This document shows, in pieces, positions 10,394-22,360 of a DNA stretch of 64,000 nt (positions are counted from its first letter, which is position 1; each line of letters begins with the position of its first letter). The translations under genes were made by a program, and so were the position numbers. The notes beneath the pieces are model-generated. The model was given only the letters and a program-made list of their open reading frames with translations. It had not been told where the DNA came from and did no database searches. Source of the DNA: Megalonaias nervosa. Taxonomy: Eukaryota > Mollusca > Bivalvia > Unionida > Unionidae. The stretch covers positions 1 to 64,000 of the forward strand of contig JAECUM010096226.1 in assembly GCA_016617855.1 (NCBI GenBank). Reading direction: 5' to 3'.

Positions 10394-10629
10394 GTTTGGT
10401 TTTTGTGGGTTTAACACCATTGTTCAACACATGATGGGATGTACATGGCAGCCATTACAACTGGTGAGGGAAGAATTCGGGAAGAAGGACTGACCCATGG
10501 GAAGCTACTTGCAAGCTTTCTTACATACCCACAATGCCCAAGACCAAGACTTAAAACTAGGTGGATGGAGGTGAGATGGCAGTGATCGGTAAAGGTGAGT
10601 GCCTTAGACCACTCGGTCACCCAGGCCCC
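10394..10629 (-). mobile_element. SINE family 2 (tRNA-Leu/Ser-like head)
   Basis: Read on the minus strand it begins GGGGCCTGGGTGACCGAG with TGGTCTAAGGC, a tRNA A-box context, continues through a body with AAGCTTGCAAGTAGCTTCCC, and ends near GGTGTTAAACCC. Other copies lie at 18855-19108, 37343-37538, 41848-42128, 48220-48430 and 32120-32215. Confidence 0.75.
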
Positions 10630-10830
10630 TACATAATGGTAGCTTGGTGAAATTTTGTGATAATGTCAGATAGATGGAGTTTTGCAACAATGGTGGATAG
10701 GTATAATTTTGTAATAATGGTGGATAGATGGAGTCTTTTTTTTTATAATGGCAGATAAGTTTAATTTCATAATAATGGTAGACAAGTGGAATTTTGTGAT
10801 AATGTGGACTGATGGAGTGTTTTAATTCAT
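10630..10830. repeat. Degenerate tandem repeat, about 30-bp unit
   Basis: Repeats of ATAATGGTGGATAGATGGAG with TTTTGT spacers, diverged. Confidence 0.7.
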
Positions 10831-11260
10831 GAACTTTACCTAGCATGAAAATTTTAGCAAATGGAGCAAGAAAACTAATTTTTGCTATGATTTTGTGTTC
10901 ATACACCCTTTTATATGACAAAAATGCTGACAACCACAACACTGGAATATTCTGTCAGCTGCAAGTAGCGAAGGGTGTAACTATATACCAATATACAAAT
11001 AAATTGCCAAAAACAAAATGCCAGATACGGTATATCGTAATGTGAGTATAGAAATACTGGTATAGCAGATTTTTTCTTCACCTACACAAGACCGTCTGGA
11101 ACTAACTTTCAGCAGACAACTTTCTTCCATTAGGCTTTGCATTATTACCAACATGGCAGCTTCTAAATATGCTAAATTTTAAGTCTCTGACATGCTGAGA
11201 ACAAAGATTCCCGAAAATTAACTGACTCTAAAATATTGTAACTGACTGCATGCGTGTTAC

Positions 11261-11395
11261 CATTTATAGCTAGGCATGACCGACTGTCATCACCAAGTTT
11301 ATATCCATCAACACATCCACATGTAAATCCTGGATCTGTGTTTTTACACAGCCTGGGCTGATCACAATAGATATCGAACTGACACTCGTCTAAAT
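11261..11395 (-). CDS. LRP1: LRP1-type receptor, exon e: calcium-binding EGF module
   Basis: A 135-nt, phase 1-1 exon with acceptor TTTCAG (ending 11396) and donor GTAACA (11260-11255). Together with the Asp codon split at its 5' border it encodes DLDECQFDIYCDQPRLC, then KNTDPGFTCGCVDGYKLG and SRSCLAIN. The D-x-D-E-C start, N-T-D-P-G-F turn and six cysteines (C-x5-C-x5-C-x9-C-x-C-x12-C) fit a calcium-binding EGF domain. Vertebrate LRP1 has DFDECSVYGTCSQLC at the same place, immediately before the first propeller. The module would bind Ca2+ and pack against the propeller. The weaker donor (GTAACA) is supported by exact phase closure with exon f. Confidence 0.92.
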
Positions 11396-11619
11396 CTGAA
11401 ACATAAAAATAATTATAGAATTGAGACATAAAAATAAGTCTGCAAGTTAAGGAGAAACTGTAAGAATGTTTGCTGATGAAATGTAATTGTCTAGTTTTTG
11501 AAAACTGGGGTTATTTTTACATTTAAAGGTTCAAGAAATAAATATGCTAAAAAAAACAACAGTCTGAATTCTTGTGCAATCTGTTTAACTATGGCTTAAT
11601 CAGAAAAATGTATCACTCT

Positions 11620-12000
11620 AAGACAAAAAGTTCTGGATCACCGTGTAGAGCCCATAATCGAAGCAAATCCATCAAATGTACAACCAATGTCAAATATGAC
11701 CTTATACTCAGTAGGAGTAGTGAAAACAAGACTTTCAAGATCGCCTCTCTGATGGCCATATTGGATGTTCAAGAAACACTATCTTCATAATAGGTCCAAT
11801 GAGATCTAGGGATGAATGTGAATGCAAAGTTTCATGGCAATCCTCTGAGTTGCATGGAGACATATAGCATACCATCTTACAGTAAGACCACCTTGCAGTA
11901 AGACAGCCTTACAGAAAGACCACCTTATCATGAAGTACATGATATGACTAAGCTTTTATTCCATGACATGGAATCCATGACCACACCTGTCTTACAACAG
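11620..12000. repeat. Fragments of dispersed repeats
   Basis: About 11780-11870 carries a phrase like GCAAAGTTTCATGGCAATCC that recalls the degenerate repeats at 15500 and 24900. At 11870-12000 are family B phrases (CTTACAGTAAGACCACCTT, GGAATCCATGACC). Confidence 0.45.
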
Positions 12001-12229
12001 GATGTGAACCTACTTCAGAATATTTATTACTCAAACACTTCCTATTCTTAGTTTTTAGTAATTATATGAAAATATGTGAAGAAGACTTCATAAACTACTT
12101 AAAAATGTCCCATTTTAATGATAAAATTTTTTTATTCAAAACAAAAAATTAGAGAACCAACACAGAAAATTTTAAGGAATATGGAATAATGATGTACAAA
12201 ACTGAATACATGAAAAATTACATACATTG

Positions 12230-12885
12230 CAGCAACATTGTTTCCTATCATAATACATGTATTAGCAAGACAAACATTAATGACAGTATTTCTCCATCAT
12301 AATGTGAATGAGACAAAAATTACATTTTGTCTCCCTATCATAATGCAAGTATGAGAAAAATTGCATAACAGTATGTCTCCCTATCATAATGTGAGTGAGA
12401 AAACAACTACATACATTACAATGTCTCCCTATCAGTAATGCAAGTGAGACAACATTACAGTATATATCCCTATCATAATGTCAGTGGGACATCAATTACA
12501 TACATTATAGTATGTTCCCTGTGATAATGAGACAACAATTACATAAATTACAGTATGTCTCCCTATCAAAATGTGAGTGACATGTTACAGTTCATCTCTG
12601 TATTACAATGGGACAACAATTACAGACATTACAGTATGTCTTCCTGTCATAATGTGAGACATCACTTACATTAAATGTGAGTGAGACGACAATTACATAC
12701 ATTACAGTATGTCTCCCAATCATAATATAAGTGAGACAACAGTTACATGTAACAGTAAGTCTCCCTATTATAACTTGAGTGAGACAATTACATACATTAC
12801 AGTACGTCTCCCTATCATAATGTGAGACAAGACAATAATTACATACATTACAGTATGTCTCTCTATCAGTAATGCAAGTGAAACA
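12230..12885. repeat. Minisatellite, about 50-60 bp unit, about 12 copies
   Basis: The core is ACATTACAGTATGTCTCCCT with ATCATAATGTGAGTGAGAC, with indels between copies. The array begins about 45 bp inside the intron after the EGF-1 exon (donor at 12929). Confidence 0.9.
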
Positions 12886-12929
12886 AAAATGTATACTGAA
12901 CAAAAAACCAAACTTTATACTGTACTCAC

Positions 12930-13034
12930 CAATACACTTTGTTTCATTAAAAGTTTTGCCACTCTCACAGTAACATTTTGCCCCTGATGGGGTCTCAGCA
13001 CACCAGCTGTCACTTCCACAGTCAGTCTTTAAAC
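12930..13034 (-). CDS. LRP1: LRP1-type receptor, exon d: EGF module 1
   Basis: A 105-nt, phase 1-1 exon between acceptor CTCCAG (ending 13035) and donor GTGAGT (12929-12924). Its first two bases complete a Cys codon whose T is the last base of the LDLa-3 exon. The module reads C-LKTDC-GSDSWC, then AETPSGAKCYC, then ESGKTFNETKC: six cysteines in EGF spacing, with the C-Y-C pair also found in EGF-1 of vertebrate LRP1 (TCYCNSSF). It has no calcium-binding consensus. A sequon (NET) is present. One base is left to start the Asp of the next exon. Confidence 0.9.
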
Positions 13035-13063
13035 CTGGAGATTGGTATAATGATAATACTAAT

Positions 13064-13177
13064 AATAGTAATAATAATAGTAATTAGTAGTAGTAATAAT
13101 AATAGCAGTTTTGCAATTTTTGTTATTTTACTGCCCTTGTTATCAAGATCATAACCTGGATAATAATAATAATAATG

Positions 13178-13233
<56 letters not shown>

Positions 13234-13240
13234 TACATAA
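13064..13240. repeat. Microsatellite-rich segment, first copy of a tandem duplication
   Basis: Contains TAG and AAT runs around a unique core (TTTGTTATTTTACTGCCCTT, then ATCATAACCTGGATAATAAT) and ends ATTATTTACATAA. The same core recurs at 15259-15425; see the findings. Confidence 0.85.
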
Positions 13241-13270
13241 TAGTAATTAGTAGTAGTAGTAGTAGTAGTA

Positions 13271-15256
13271 CAGTGAGACCCCGCTGTAACACGGTAGTTG
13301 GGAGCCATAGAACCCAACTGTGTTACAGACCGAACCATGTTATAAGCAACCAGGTCAGTTAGCTGAAGAAAATGATGCATGTACCCCAAAAAATGTGCGG
13401 GGGATTGGGAGTTGGGGTTGGGGGGGTTAGGTAATAAATGCGGGCTCAAAAATATGTGCTTCATTGGCACAATTATCATCTTAAATCGATGCATATTAAA
13501 TGAGAAATACACCTGTAGTGAAAACAGAGAGGGCATATATAAGATTTTACTTTATTCAAAGAACCACGCATTGATACATATACATGTATACTGTTTATAT
13601 ATACATGTCTAATGTATAGCAATGAATAAAGTATCAACACCGTGTACTCACCTGTGAATCACATCACATACATTGAATCCACAATACAAGTAATTCCATC
13701 GAAAATATGCACACACACAGATTTAAAATATTCAATAATTTTGTCACAGGTCATATAGGTCTGAATTTAGTGGAAATATAGCACAATCATGTAACGAATG
13801 ATGAAGCACATTTACTTTTCAGGACGTCCCAAGTCAATAAAAGTTTGCATTTTAAGCCGCCATCAGTAGAGTTTGTAAGCATAGACATTTTTCCTGTAAA
13901 AAGGAAACTTTCACGGCACAGTAAAAGTGTTCCAGTCATGCTGGAAAATGAAACAATCCATCAGATTCCATTGCTTTTATTTAAGTTTGGTAGTGACTTC
14001 CTCTGAAGAAAGGTTCTTTGTTTTTATTGAAGATTGTAGTTGGCTTTCTTTGATGAAGGGTGCATGCATTATTAAAGTCACCGCTAAAGGACAGCAACAT
14101 CAAAAAATTCTATTGCATGATTGAGACTGATTTTTTTCCCCATTTGCTTAGTACGTTTTCATAACAATCAGTGCTTCAAAGGATATATTTTCTTTGAAAT
14201 TTCAGCACATTCTGGGTACATTTTTAAAAAAAATGAATTGACTTTCGTATGGTCAATTGTAGTTACTGTTCCTCCCTGCCTATTGAATAGATAAGTGAGA
14301 GCATTTTTTTTTTTTTTTTTACATTTGTGGTAGTCGAGTGATGCTGCCTTCCACGCATGCGTCAGAAATTTAAAGAAAGGGTCAATCGACAATATAGACG
14401 CAGGTGTTCTGGTCTGATGACAGGGATTATGACAGAAAACGTGAAGGATTTAATTCTGAGTAAAAAGAAGAAGAATTTTACTTACCATCCACATACAAAT
14501 GTCAGTCTACGTAAATATATTAATTACTAGCAAGCAGCCGAAAATCCGACGAAAGATAGATTATGAGATAATGCCTCGTCCGGTTAATCTCCACTACCAG
14601 AAATGTAAATTTGAAGAAAAAAAAAACGGATATCTCAAAATATACAGTACTCATGCTAGATGTCAACATAAGTGGATTATGATATAACAATGCACTGTTA
14701 AGATGGTTTGTCATTATGGACAAAGAATTTGTTTATGTAACAATAGATAATTTTTCAGTGAATTTTATATCAACTTTGCGGCTTCCCTTCATGGGGCCTC
14801 TGAAGTTCTCCACTCCAAACAAGTGGTTGTACATACAAGTTTAAAAGCCAACAATGTCGCCAATAACAAAAATCGCCAGATGGTATATTTTGCCGCCAAT
14901 AAGGAAAAAAAAAATACAGCAATTTGCAACATTGGTGAAGCCCTAAACGATTCCTGAATAAACTTTTTACACGTTATTTTTCATACTTTTAAGAAGAAAA
15001 CACTATTTTTTCGTGCATGAGAAAAATACATATCAAATTTCAGAAGCCACGCCACGATCGTCTTGCATTATTCATATGCGATCTCTTCCCTAAAATGATA
15101 ATAAACCTTTTTGGGGTTTTTTCGTACTTTTAAGAAAGAATTTTTTTTTTCGTGTACGAGAAAAATACATGTATATGGAATTTCGGGAGCCACACCACAA
15201 CCGTGTTATATCCGAATTCGTGTTATAATAGAATGTGCTATAGCAGGGTCACACTG
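13271..15256. mobile_element. Tigger-like non-autonomous element, 1986 bp, with TIRs and TA duplication
   Basis: The left end is CAGTGAGACCCCGCTGTAAC and the inverted right end is CAGTGTGACCCTGCTATAGC. TA flanks both ends (13269-13270 and 15257-15258). Subterminal blocks such as AACACGG and GTGTTATA are repeated inside both ends. CAGT(G)...CCC...GCT.TA.C is the usual look of pogo/Tigger termini. The interior has no recognisable transposase; open frames at 13927-14124 and 14499-14687 are unrecognised. Confidence 0.85.
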
Positions 15257-15258
15257 TA

Positions 15259-15370
15259 GTAGTTTTACAACTTTTGTTATTTTACTGCCCTTGTCATCAA
15301 GATCATAACCTGGATAATAATAATAATAATAAGAATAATAATAATAAGAAGAATAATATTGTTATTATTA

Positions 15371-15403
<33 letters not shown>

Positions 15404-15425
15404 CATTATTATTATTTACATAAAA
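15259..15425. repeat. Microsatellite-rich segment, second copy of the tandem duplication
   Basis: Repeats the 13106-13240 core with few changes (TTTTGTTATTTTACTGCCCT, ATAACCTGGATAATAATAAT) and the ATTATTTACATAA end. Its left part (13241-13270) is separated from it by the Tigger-like element. Confidence 0.85.
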
Positions 15426-15479
15426 TATGATAATCTGCAAATTTAATGGTAATAAGACACTTAATACAAGTTGCATTAT

Positions 15480-17540
15480 TAAAAAACATCTGGGTCAAGA
15501 AGATGCTTTCTGTAGAAGTTTTCATTCAATGCCATTGATTGCATATGTTAATGAAAACAGTAATTTCAAAGTTTTCATTCAATGTCGTTGATTGCATATG
15601 ATATTGAAAACAGTTGTTTCAAAGTTTCCTTAAATTGTATGCCATCTTCCATATTTGATGGTACATCAACATCATTAAACACTGAAAGGCTTCATATGCT
15701 GCACGTCATTGCTCATAAAATTCTCTTAAGAGGTTTTCTTTCAAGATAAAGTTGATGAAATATTTTTATATTTGAGTAATACTGGCCATATTTGATGGAG
15801 AATTGGCATAATTTCTATAAATATAAGAGGCAATCAAGCTTGGAAGCTTTCTGCAAACATTTGATCAAATTCTGTTAAGCAGCTTTTCTTATGATATTTA
15901 ATATTTGTCGGGTTGTTTATTTTTTATTTGTAGCAGCTGCAGTCATATTCGATGGCAGATTGGCATCATTTATAAAAAGTAAACAGCCCATCCTGTCAAG
16001 ATGCTATTTTTCATACTTTGTCATATTTTTCTGAGTAATGTTTTTGGGGGTTTTTTAAGTTATTAAAAGTATGTCTATTTTTAGCAATGGTATAATATTT
16101 AATGGTGAGTTAATGTAATTTGTATAAATCGGAAAGCCCATGATGTCAGAATGTCTTCTATCTATTTTGGTCACATTCTGCACAGCAGTTTTTGTGAAAT
16201 CTTTAAAAATGTTCTTGTTTTGGTAACAGTGCTACATTTAATGTCGGATCAACATAGTTTTTACAAATTTAAAAGGACAACATAGTTTTTCTAAATTTAA
16301 AAGGACAACATAGTTTTTATAAATTTTAAAGGACAACATAGTTTTTATAAACTTATAAGGACAACATAGTTTTTATAAATTTTAAAGGACAATATAGTTT
16401 TTATAAATTTTAAAGGACAACATAGCTTTAATAAATTTAAAAGGACATCATTATTATAAATATAGAACGACAACATAGTTCTTATAAATTTAAAAGGACA
16501 ACATAGTGTTTATAAATTTAAAATGACAACATAGTTTTTATAAATTTAAAAGGACAATATAGTTTTTATAAATTTAAAACGACAACATAGTTTTATAAAT
16601 TTAAAAGAACAGTTTTATTAATTTAAAATGACAACATAGTTTTTATAAATTTAAAAGGACAACATAGTTTTTATAAATTTAAAATGACAACATAGTTTTT
16701 ATAAATTTAAAAGAACATAGTTTTTATAAATTTTAAATGACAACATAGTTTTTATAAATTTAAAAGGACAACATAGTTTTTATAAATTTAAAATGACAAC
16801 ATAGTTTTTACAGATTTAAAAGTACTTTATGCCACAATGCTTTCTGGCAATTTGTTCATATTTTCTTGAGTGGTTTTTAAGAATAGGTCATTTAAACATT
16901 TCCGTTTGTAAAATATCCAGCCATATTTGATCTCAGATTAGCATCATTGTAATATAAAAATGGGAGTCCTCTACATAAATGTGATTCTCTTTAATTTAGT
17001 CAAATTCTGTTGAGAATGTTTACAGAAGTTATTTAAAATGTTAGTCTATGTTCTGTTTTTTTAATAAATAGCAGCCATATTGGATGGCAGGTTGGCATCA
17101 TTGGTAAAATCAGAAAGTCCTCAATGCCAGGACTCTTTCTGTCAAATTCAGTCTAGTCTTGTTTAGCGATTTATGCAAAAAAGGCAATAAATAAATAATC
17201 TCTGAGATTTGAAGTTTGAAAGTCCTCTATGCCATGATGCTTTCTGCCAAATTAGGTCACAATCTAATGATTGGTTTCTGCAAAGAATTCATTCTTAGGT
17301 TGCTCTATTTTAAATAATGTCAGAGATTTGAAGTTTGAAAGTCCTCTATGCCAGAATGTTTTCTGACAAATTTGATCAAATTCTGCAAAGCTGTTTTTTG
17401 AAAAGCTGTTTTAACGTTCTGTTACGTTTTTGTAATTTTATTCATACTAGATGGAAAATTAGTACCATCTGAACAAATATGGATAAACTTGAAGCCAGAA
17501 TGCTATTTTTAAACAATAAACAAACCTATTCAATTATGTT
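15480..17540. repeat. Degenerate tandem repeats of about 150-170 bp
   Basis: Diverged units share phrases such as CATATTTGATGGCAGATTGG, GAAAGTCCTCTATGCCAG and TTTCTGCCAAATTTGGTC. A related block lies at 24850-25870. I recall similar phrases as very common dispersed repeats in lophotrochozoan genomes; that is memory, not a search. No coding potential. Confidence 0.65.
16250..16825. repeat. 28-bp minisatellite, about 20 copies
   Basis: The unit is GACAACATAGTTTTTATAAA plus TTTAAAAG, with GGAC or TGAC variants; it sits inside the degenerate block. Confidence 0.95.
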
Positions 17541-18111
17541 TGGTGGTTTATAACAAGACCGACCTGCTAACCCTAATAAGACCATCTCCATAAGACAGTT
17601 GATTTTTTTTGTTTTATATATTTGACCAGTTTTCAGGAAGGTGGAACAAATTTCTGCTATTGTACTGTCATGTCCTGCTATTATTAAGTTGGAAAACATG
17701 TATTTAAAAATGTTCCATATTTGAAACTGATGCAGGGATGATAAACATCATATTCAACTGAAAAATTTGTACATTACATATAGACTTTATTTGCCTCTAG
17801 TGAAGTTGCTCGAACTTGAGTTCCAAGTTCATTGCAGCTCAATGGCTTGCTGCTTTCTCACAACCTGACGTAATTCTTATGAATTTTTGTTCAATTTCAC
17901 ATGACAGTAATCAAATCTCCCACCATGAAATATACTCAAATGGACACATGATGTCCAATAAATATAACTGTCCCTTCCTGCTTTTATTCTCAAGAAACCT
18001 GAATATTTCTTCACATTCTTCTTTACTGATTATTACCACTTTTTAAGAGGCTTGTTTTCATTTCATCTTCAACATATATCACTTGCTGAAAGCCATTTTT
18101 TAAAACTTCAA

Positions 18112-18540
18112 TAGGAATCAGGTCACAATTATTACTTCCAGTTCAGTACCCATGATTGTAGTCCCAGTCTATGTTTAGAGCATTTTTCCTCTCTCCTTTT
18201 GGTGGTGATATAAGGGTTAGATTTAGACATTGATTTTAAAGGTAACTGTTTATTCTTTAGAACCTGAGCATTAATGTGTGGTTGTCTGTGTGTACTTTGG
18301 CATGGATGATGATCTGGTAGTGAAATCTGTGACCCAGTGCACAGTGCTTTGTTTATAGTCCACTCTCTCATAAAAGATGCTAAATAACCTATGACAAGAA
18401 CTGCAATGGGAGGTGATCTTTGAAGATACTTTAGAATAAGATATGGTGTATTATCATTTGGACACAATGGAAAGTTCAGTACTGAGAAACAAATGTAGAG
18501 AATATATAGCAAAATTAATTGTGACCAGAGTCCTATAATC
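18112..18540. repeat. Dispersed repeat E, copy 1
   Basis: About 430 bp that matches 27038-27480 in the same orientation along its length (shared phrases: TTCCAGTTCAGTACCCA, GTAGTCCCAGTCTAT, TGGAAAGTTCAGTACTGAGA, AATGTAGAGAATATATAG). Ends are inverted, GGTCACAATTA left and TAATTGTGACC right, suggesting a TIR element. No clear target duplication. The minus-strand open frame 18132-18542 is not conserved in copy 2. Confidence 0.75.
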
Positions 18541-18854
18541 AACTGTTGATCATGCAGACTCTCTGCATTAAAAAAAATGTGCAGTTTAAAGTATCTAAGG
18601 CACTACTGCAAAGTTAGTCTGGTTCTCTAACTCTCCTAACCGAATAAGAAAACCAGATCTAAATTAATCACAAATGAGTGAATTATCTGGATTTTACAAT
18701 CATATTTACATAATATTTGCTTTTATTCCATACGTCCATATTTTAAGGGTCATTTTCTTAGGACATAAAGCAAAAACATAGAGGATGACAGGTCTGACAA
18801 GATGGCATTTAACGATTTATCTATTTTTAATGATGGAAGCTTTCGACTAGTTGT

Positions 18855-19108
18855 CGCTTTCTTTGTTGTTGCTGCTGTTTTGGATTTAATGCCATTTTCA
18901 GCACATGACAGGCTATACATGGCAGCCAGTATAACTGATGGAGGAAGAACCCAGAAAACCCTGGTAAGAACCACCGACCTACAGGAAGCTACTGGCAAGC
19001 TTTCTCACATACCCATACTGGCTAAGCCAGAGATTTGATCCCAGAGGTGAGATGGCAGTGATCAGCAAAGTGTGCTTTAAACGACTTGGCCACCCAGGGC
19101 CCCTTGAA
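18855..19108 (-). mobile_element. SINE family 2, near full length
   Basis: Minus strand: head GGCCCTGGGTGGCCAAGTCG (A box), a B-box-like GGATCAAATCTC, body AGAAAGCTTGCCAGTAGCTT and GGTTCTTCCTCCATC, 3' end AATGGCATTAAATCC followed by CAG/CAA units. Confidence 0.8.
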
Positions 19109-19879
19109 CAGTTGTAAACAGCAATTGTGAATGGATGACACATGACAGGCAACGTTTAATGGTTGAAATATGAAGGACCATACTATGAGCTTACCGTAAG
19201 CCAAGCTATAAATTATTGCTAGTAATCATTATTTTTTTATAACTGTCACCATCTTAGTCCTCGTAACTATGTGATATTAAATATATGTCACATTTATTCA
19301 GGATAATTCCATGTAAAATGTTGGAGAATTGATATTTGTAAAAAAATTAAATGTTTAAAATGTGCAAAGCCTAAGGAATACAAAATAAAATAAATATGTC
19401 TAGCTTTATGCGCATTTTCTTGCACTCTTTTTTCTTAAATATCTACCTGTAATTATAGGTTATTACACAGAAAATCATGGGGAAAGTTACCCTGACACTA
19501 ATTCTTCATTAAATAATAGCAAACATGAATTCAAAACTTCATCAAATCTGCACAGGTTGGTCGTCCTAGACAATATTCAAAACAGAGCGTGTGTTATATT
19601 TTTTAGCACAGTTCGAATGTCACATCAATTCTGCCCATTAGAAATTATCTGCAACCCATTTTCATCAGGTCAAAAATCACAAAAGATTTTCTGAAGTCCC
19701 ATATTGATTTCATTGATTTTTATATAAACAGTTTCTTTAACAGGATGACTGATACAATTATCAAAACTGTATTTTAAAAAAGTATTTCTCACTACAGTCA
19801 CAACCATGTTTTACATCCAATCTCTCACCAAATTCATAATACTATGATATACCTAGCTGAAAATTTGTCATATCAATGC

Positions 19880-20728
19880 ATCATCATATAATGATGTTAA
19901 AGCAGTTCCTGCTGCTATTACTGCTATTAATGATGTTAAAGTAGTTCCTGCTACTACTGCTGCTATTAATAATGCAAAAGTTGTTCCTACTACTACAGCT
20001 GCTATTAATGATACTAAAGTAGTTCTTGCTACCATTACTACTATTAATGATGCTAAAGTAGTTCCTGTTATTATTACTGCTATTAATGATGTTACAATAG
20101 TACCTGCTACTACTGCTGCTATTAGCAATTCAGAAGTAGTTCCTGATACTATAGCTGCTATTAATAATGTTACAGTAGTTCCTGCTACTATTGCTGCTAT
20201 TAATAATGCTAAATCACTCTTGCTACTATTGCTGCTATTAATAATGCTAAAGTAGGTCCTGCTACTATTGCTGCTATCAATAATGCTAAGTAGTTCCTGC
20301 TACTATTGCTTCTATTAATAATGCTTTAAGTAGTTTCTGCTACTATTGCTGCTGTTAATGATGTTATTGTAGTTCCTGCTACTATTGCTGCTATTAATAA
20401 TGCTAAAGTAGTTCCTGCTACTATTACTGCTATTAATGATGTTACAGTAGTTCCTGCTACTATTGCTGTTATTAATAATGCTAAAGTAGTTCCTGCTACT
20501 ACTGCTGCTATTAATGATGTTACAGTAGTTTCTGCTACTATTGCTGCTATTAATAATGCTAAATGTTTCTGCTACTATTGCAGCTATTAATAATGCAAAA
20601 GTAGTTCCTGCTACTATAGCTGCTATTAATGATGCAAATGTAGTTCTTAATGCTAAAGTAGTTCCTGCTGCTATGACTGCTATCAAAGATGTTAAAGTAG
20701 TTCCAGTTACAATTGCTGCTGCTCCATA
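19880..20728. repeat. 39-bp minisatellite, about 21 copies
   Basis: The unit is GTTCCTGCTACTATTGCTGC then TATTAATAATGCTAAAGTA. It ends about 25 bp inside the intron after the LDLa-3 exon (donor 20754). The period keeps frames open: a 13-residue Ala/Ile-rich repeat on plus, and hydrophobic LIAAIVAGTT-type repeats on minus. Indels break the frames, so I do not call a gene. Confidence 0.95.
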
Positions 20729-20754
20729 AAGCATTGTAAGTCATAAATACTTAC

Positions 20755-20898
20755 AGTTAAAATTGAGGCAGAAACTGTCATCAAGAATGCACTCTGGTCT
20801 GTCTGTATAGCAGAGATGTTCTAATGGAATGCACTGTAATCCTACTGCACAACGTATTTCATTTGGCTTGCATGGAAATGAGTTCTCTGGATGAACAC
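20755..20898 (-). CDS. LRP1: LRP1-type receptor, exon c: degenerate LDLa module 3
   Basis: A 144-nt, phase 1-1 exon with acceptor TTTTCAG (ending 20899) and donor GTAAGT (20754-20749). Its first two bases finish the last Cys codon of LDLa-2, and its last base starts the first Cys of EGF-1. It encodes FPCKPNEIRCAVGLQCIPLE, then HLCYTDRPECILDDSFC. The block PC-x-PNE-x-x-C-x-x-x-x-x-C-P matches LDLa-2 of vertebrate LRP1 (RCQPNEHNCLGTELCVP), so this is the orthologous module. All six cysteines are present, but the usual D-G-S-D-E calcium cage is gone: the end reads ECILDDSFC. Calcium binding by this repeat is therefore doubtful. Confidence 0.88.
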
Positions 20899-21039
20899 CT
20901 GAAAAGAATTTGCAAAAGATAAAGACATGTCAAACAAGATTGGTGTATATAAAACAAATATGCCCTTGCAATGAAAACCAAGAAATCTAAGTTTAAAAAT
21001 GTTAAAAGTTTGAAAAATGTATATGAAGGCTTGAAAATT

Positions 21040-21640
21040 CATTCAGGTCATCTAAGTATGCATCCAAGCCTAATCTGGTCATCTAAATATGCATCCAAGC
21101 CTAATCAGGTCATCTAAATATGCATCCAAGCCTAATCAGGCCATCTCAATATGCATGCAAGCCTAATCAGGTATTCTAAATATGAATACAAGATTAATCA
21201 GGTCATCTACATATGTATAAAATCCAGCATAATTTATTTTGTCCATACTGAGTGATCCTGGCCTGATCTTGTTTAGTAGGTTGTCATCAAAATGTTGAAG
21301 TAGAAAATCTACAAAAATAGTAACAACTGATATAACAGCCTGAAACTATAATCAGGTCATCATGATATAAATACAAATCTAATCAGGTCATCTTCATAAT
21401 CTAATCAGTCTATCATTGATATAAATACAAATCTAATCAGGTCATCTTCATGTAAATACAAATCTAATCAGGTCATCTCCATAATCTAATCAGTCTATCA
21501 TTGATATAAATACAAATCTAATCAGGTCATCTTCATGTAAATACAAATCTAATCAGGTCATCTTCATGTAAATACAAATCTAATCAGGTCATCTTCATAT
21601 AAACAAAAATCTTATGATGTCATCTTCATATAAATACAAA
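21040..21640. repeat. 31-bp minisatellites in two blocks
   Basis: Block 1 (21040-21215) repeats CATCTAAATATGCATCCAAG CCTAATCAGGT. Block 2 (21345-21640) repeats AATACAAATCTAATCAGGTC ATCTTCATGTA, with a longer composite unit containing CAGTCTATCATTGATAT that occurs twice. CTAATCAGGTCATCT is common to both blocks. Confidence 0.9.
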
Positions 21641-21983
21641 TATGTCTGCCAAATTTCATTCGTGTACCTCAAGTGGTTTCTTATTGTCATAGTGCTAAAA
21701 AAAAAAGTTCATAAATTCGAAACAATTGGAATTTTTGTTTTAATGCAGCCTAAAATCTAATCAGTTCAGTTACATACTAACCACATGGAGACAATTACGC
21801 AAGAAAAATTTTGTTTTGACTACAGTGGATGCTTTTCATGATGGATGAACAGATGGATGTGTACGCCTGAGTCTATGTACTTTAATATTCATATACAGTA
21901 TTCTCATATCTATTACTTTTCCATTAATTTTCCATTAATTTTAGTTCTGTTCACTAACTGGTGCTTTTTATATTGTTCAAATT

Positions 21984-22360
21984 AGGTACAGTCCTCCCCC
22001 ACTATAACACTATCAATGGATGCCACAGAATATACCACCTTATAGTTAGACCACCTTATAATTAGACCACCTCATAATTAAGTGAATGATACAGTATTCT
22101 CTCATTATTATGTTGTCAGTGGAAGCCATAGAGCATACCACCTTATAATGAGACCACCGTATAATTAAATACATGATACAGTACTCCCTCATTATAATGC
22201 TTTCATGTCAGCCATAAACAATACTGTCCTATAGTGAGACTTATAATGAAGTACATTACACATATAATCATGTATATACATAATGGAATGAGATCCATGC
22301 CTTATAACAAGAATGGTATTATAATAATGCAGGTCAGTATAGCAAGGGAGTGATGGAATG
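21984..22360. repeat. Family B (Tigger-like TIR element) fragments
   Basis: Three consecutive starts of the type ACAGTACTCCCTCATTATAA, each followed by CCACCTTATAATGAGACCAC phrases, and an opposite-orientation end (TATAGCAAGGGAGTGATG). Confidence 0.6.

Noticed and set aside
18132..18542. 136-codon minus frame with a hydrophobic start
   Set aside because: The homologous repeat at 27038-27480 does not keep this frame open.
20315..20734. Ala/Ile-rich hydrophobic protein downstream of the LDLa-3 exon
   Set aside because: Only a frame through the 39-bp array, broken by indels; the donor at 20754 is strong, so it should be intronic.
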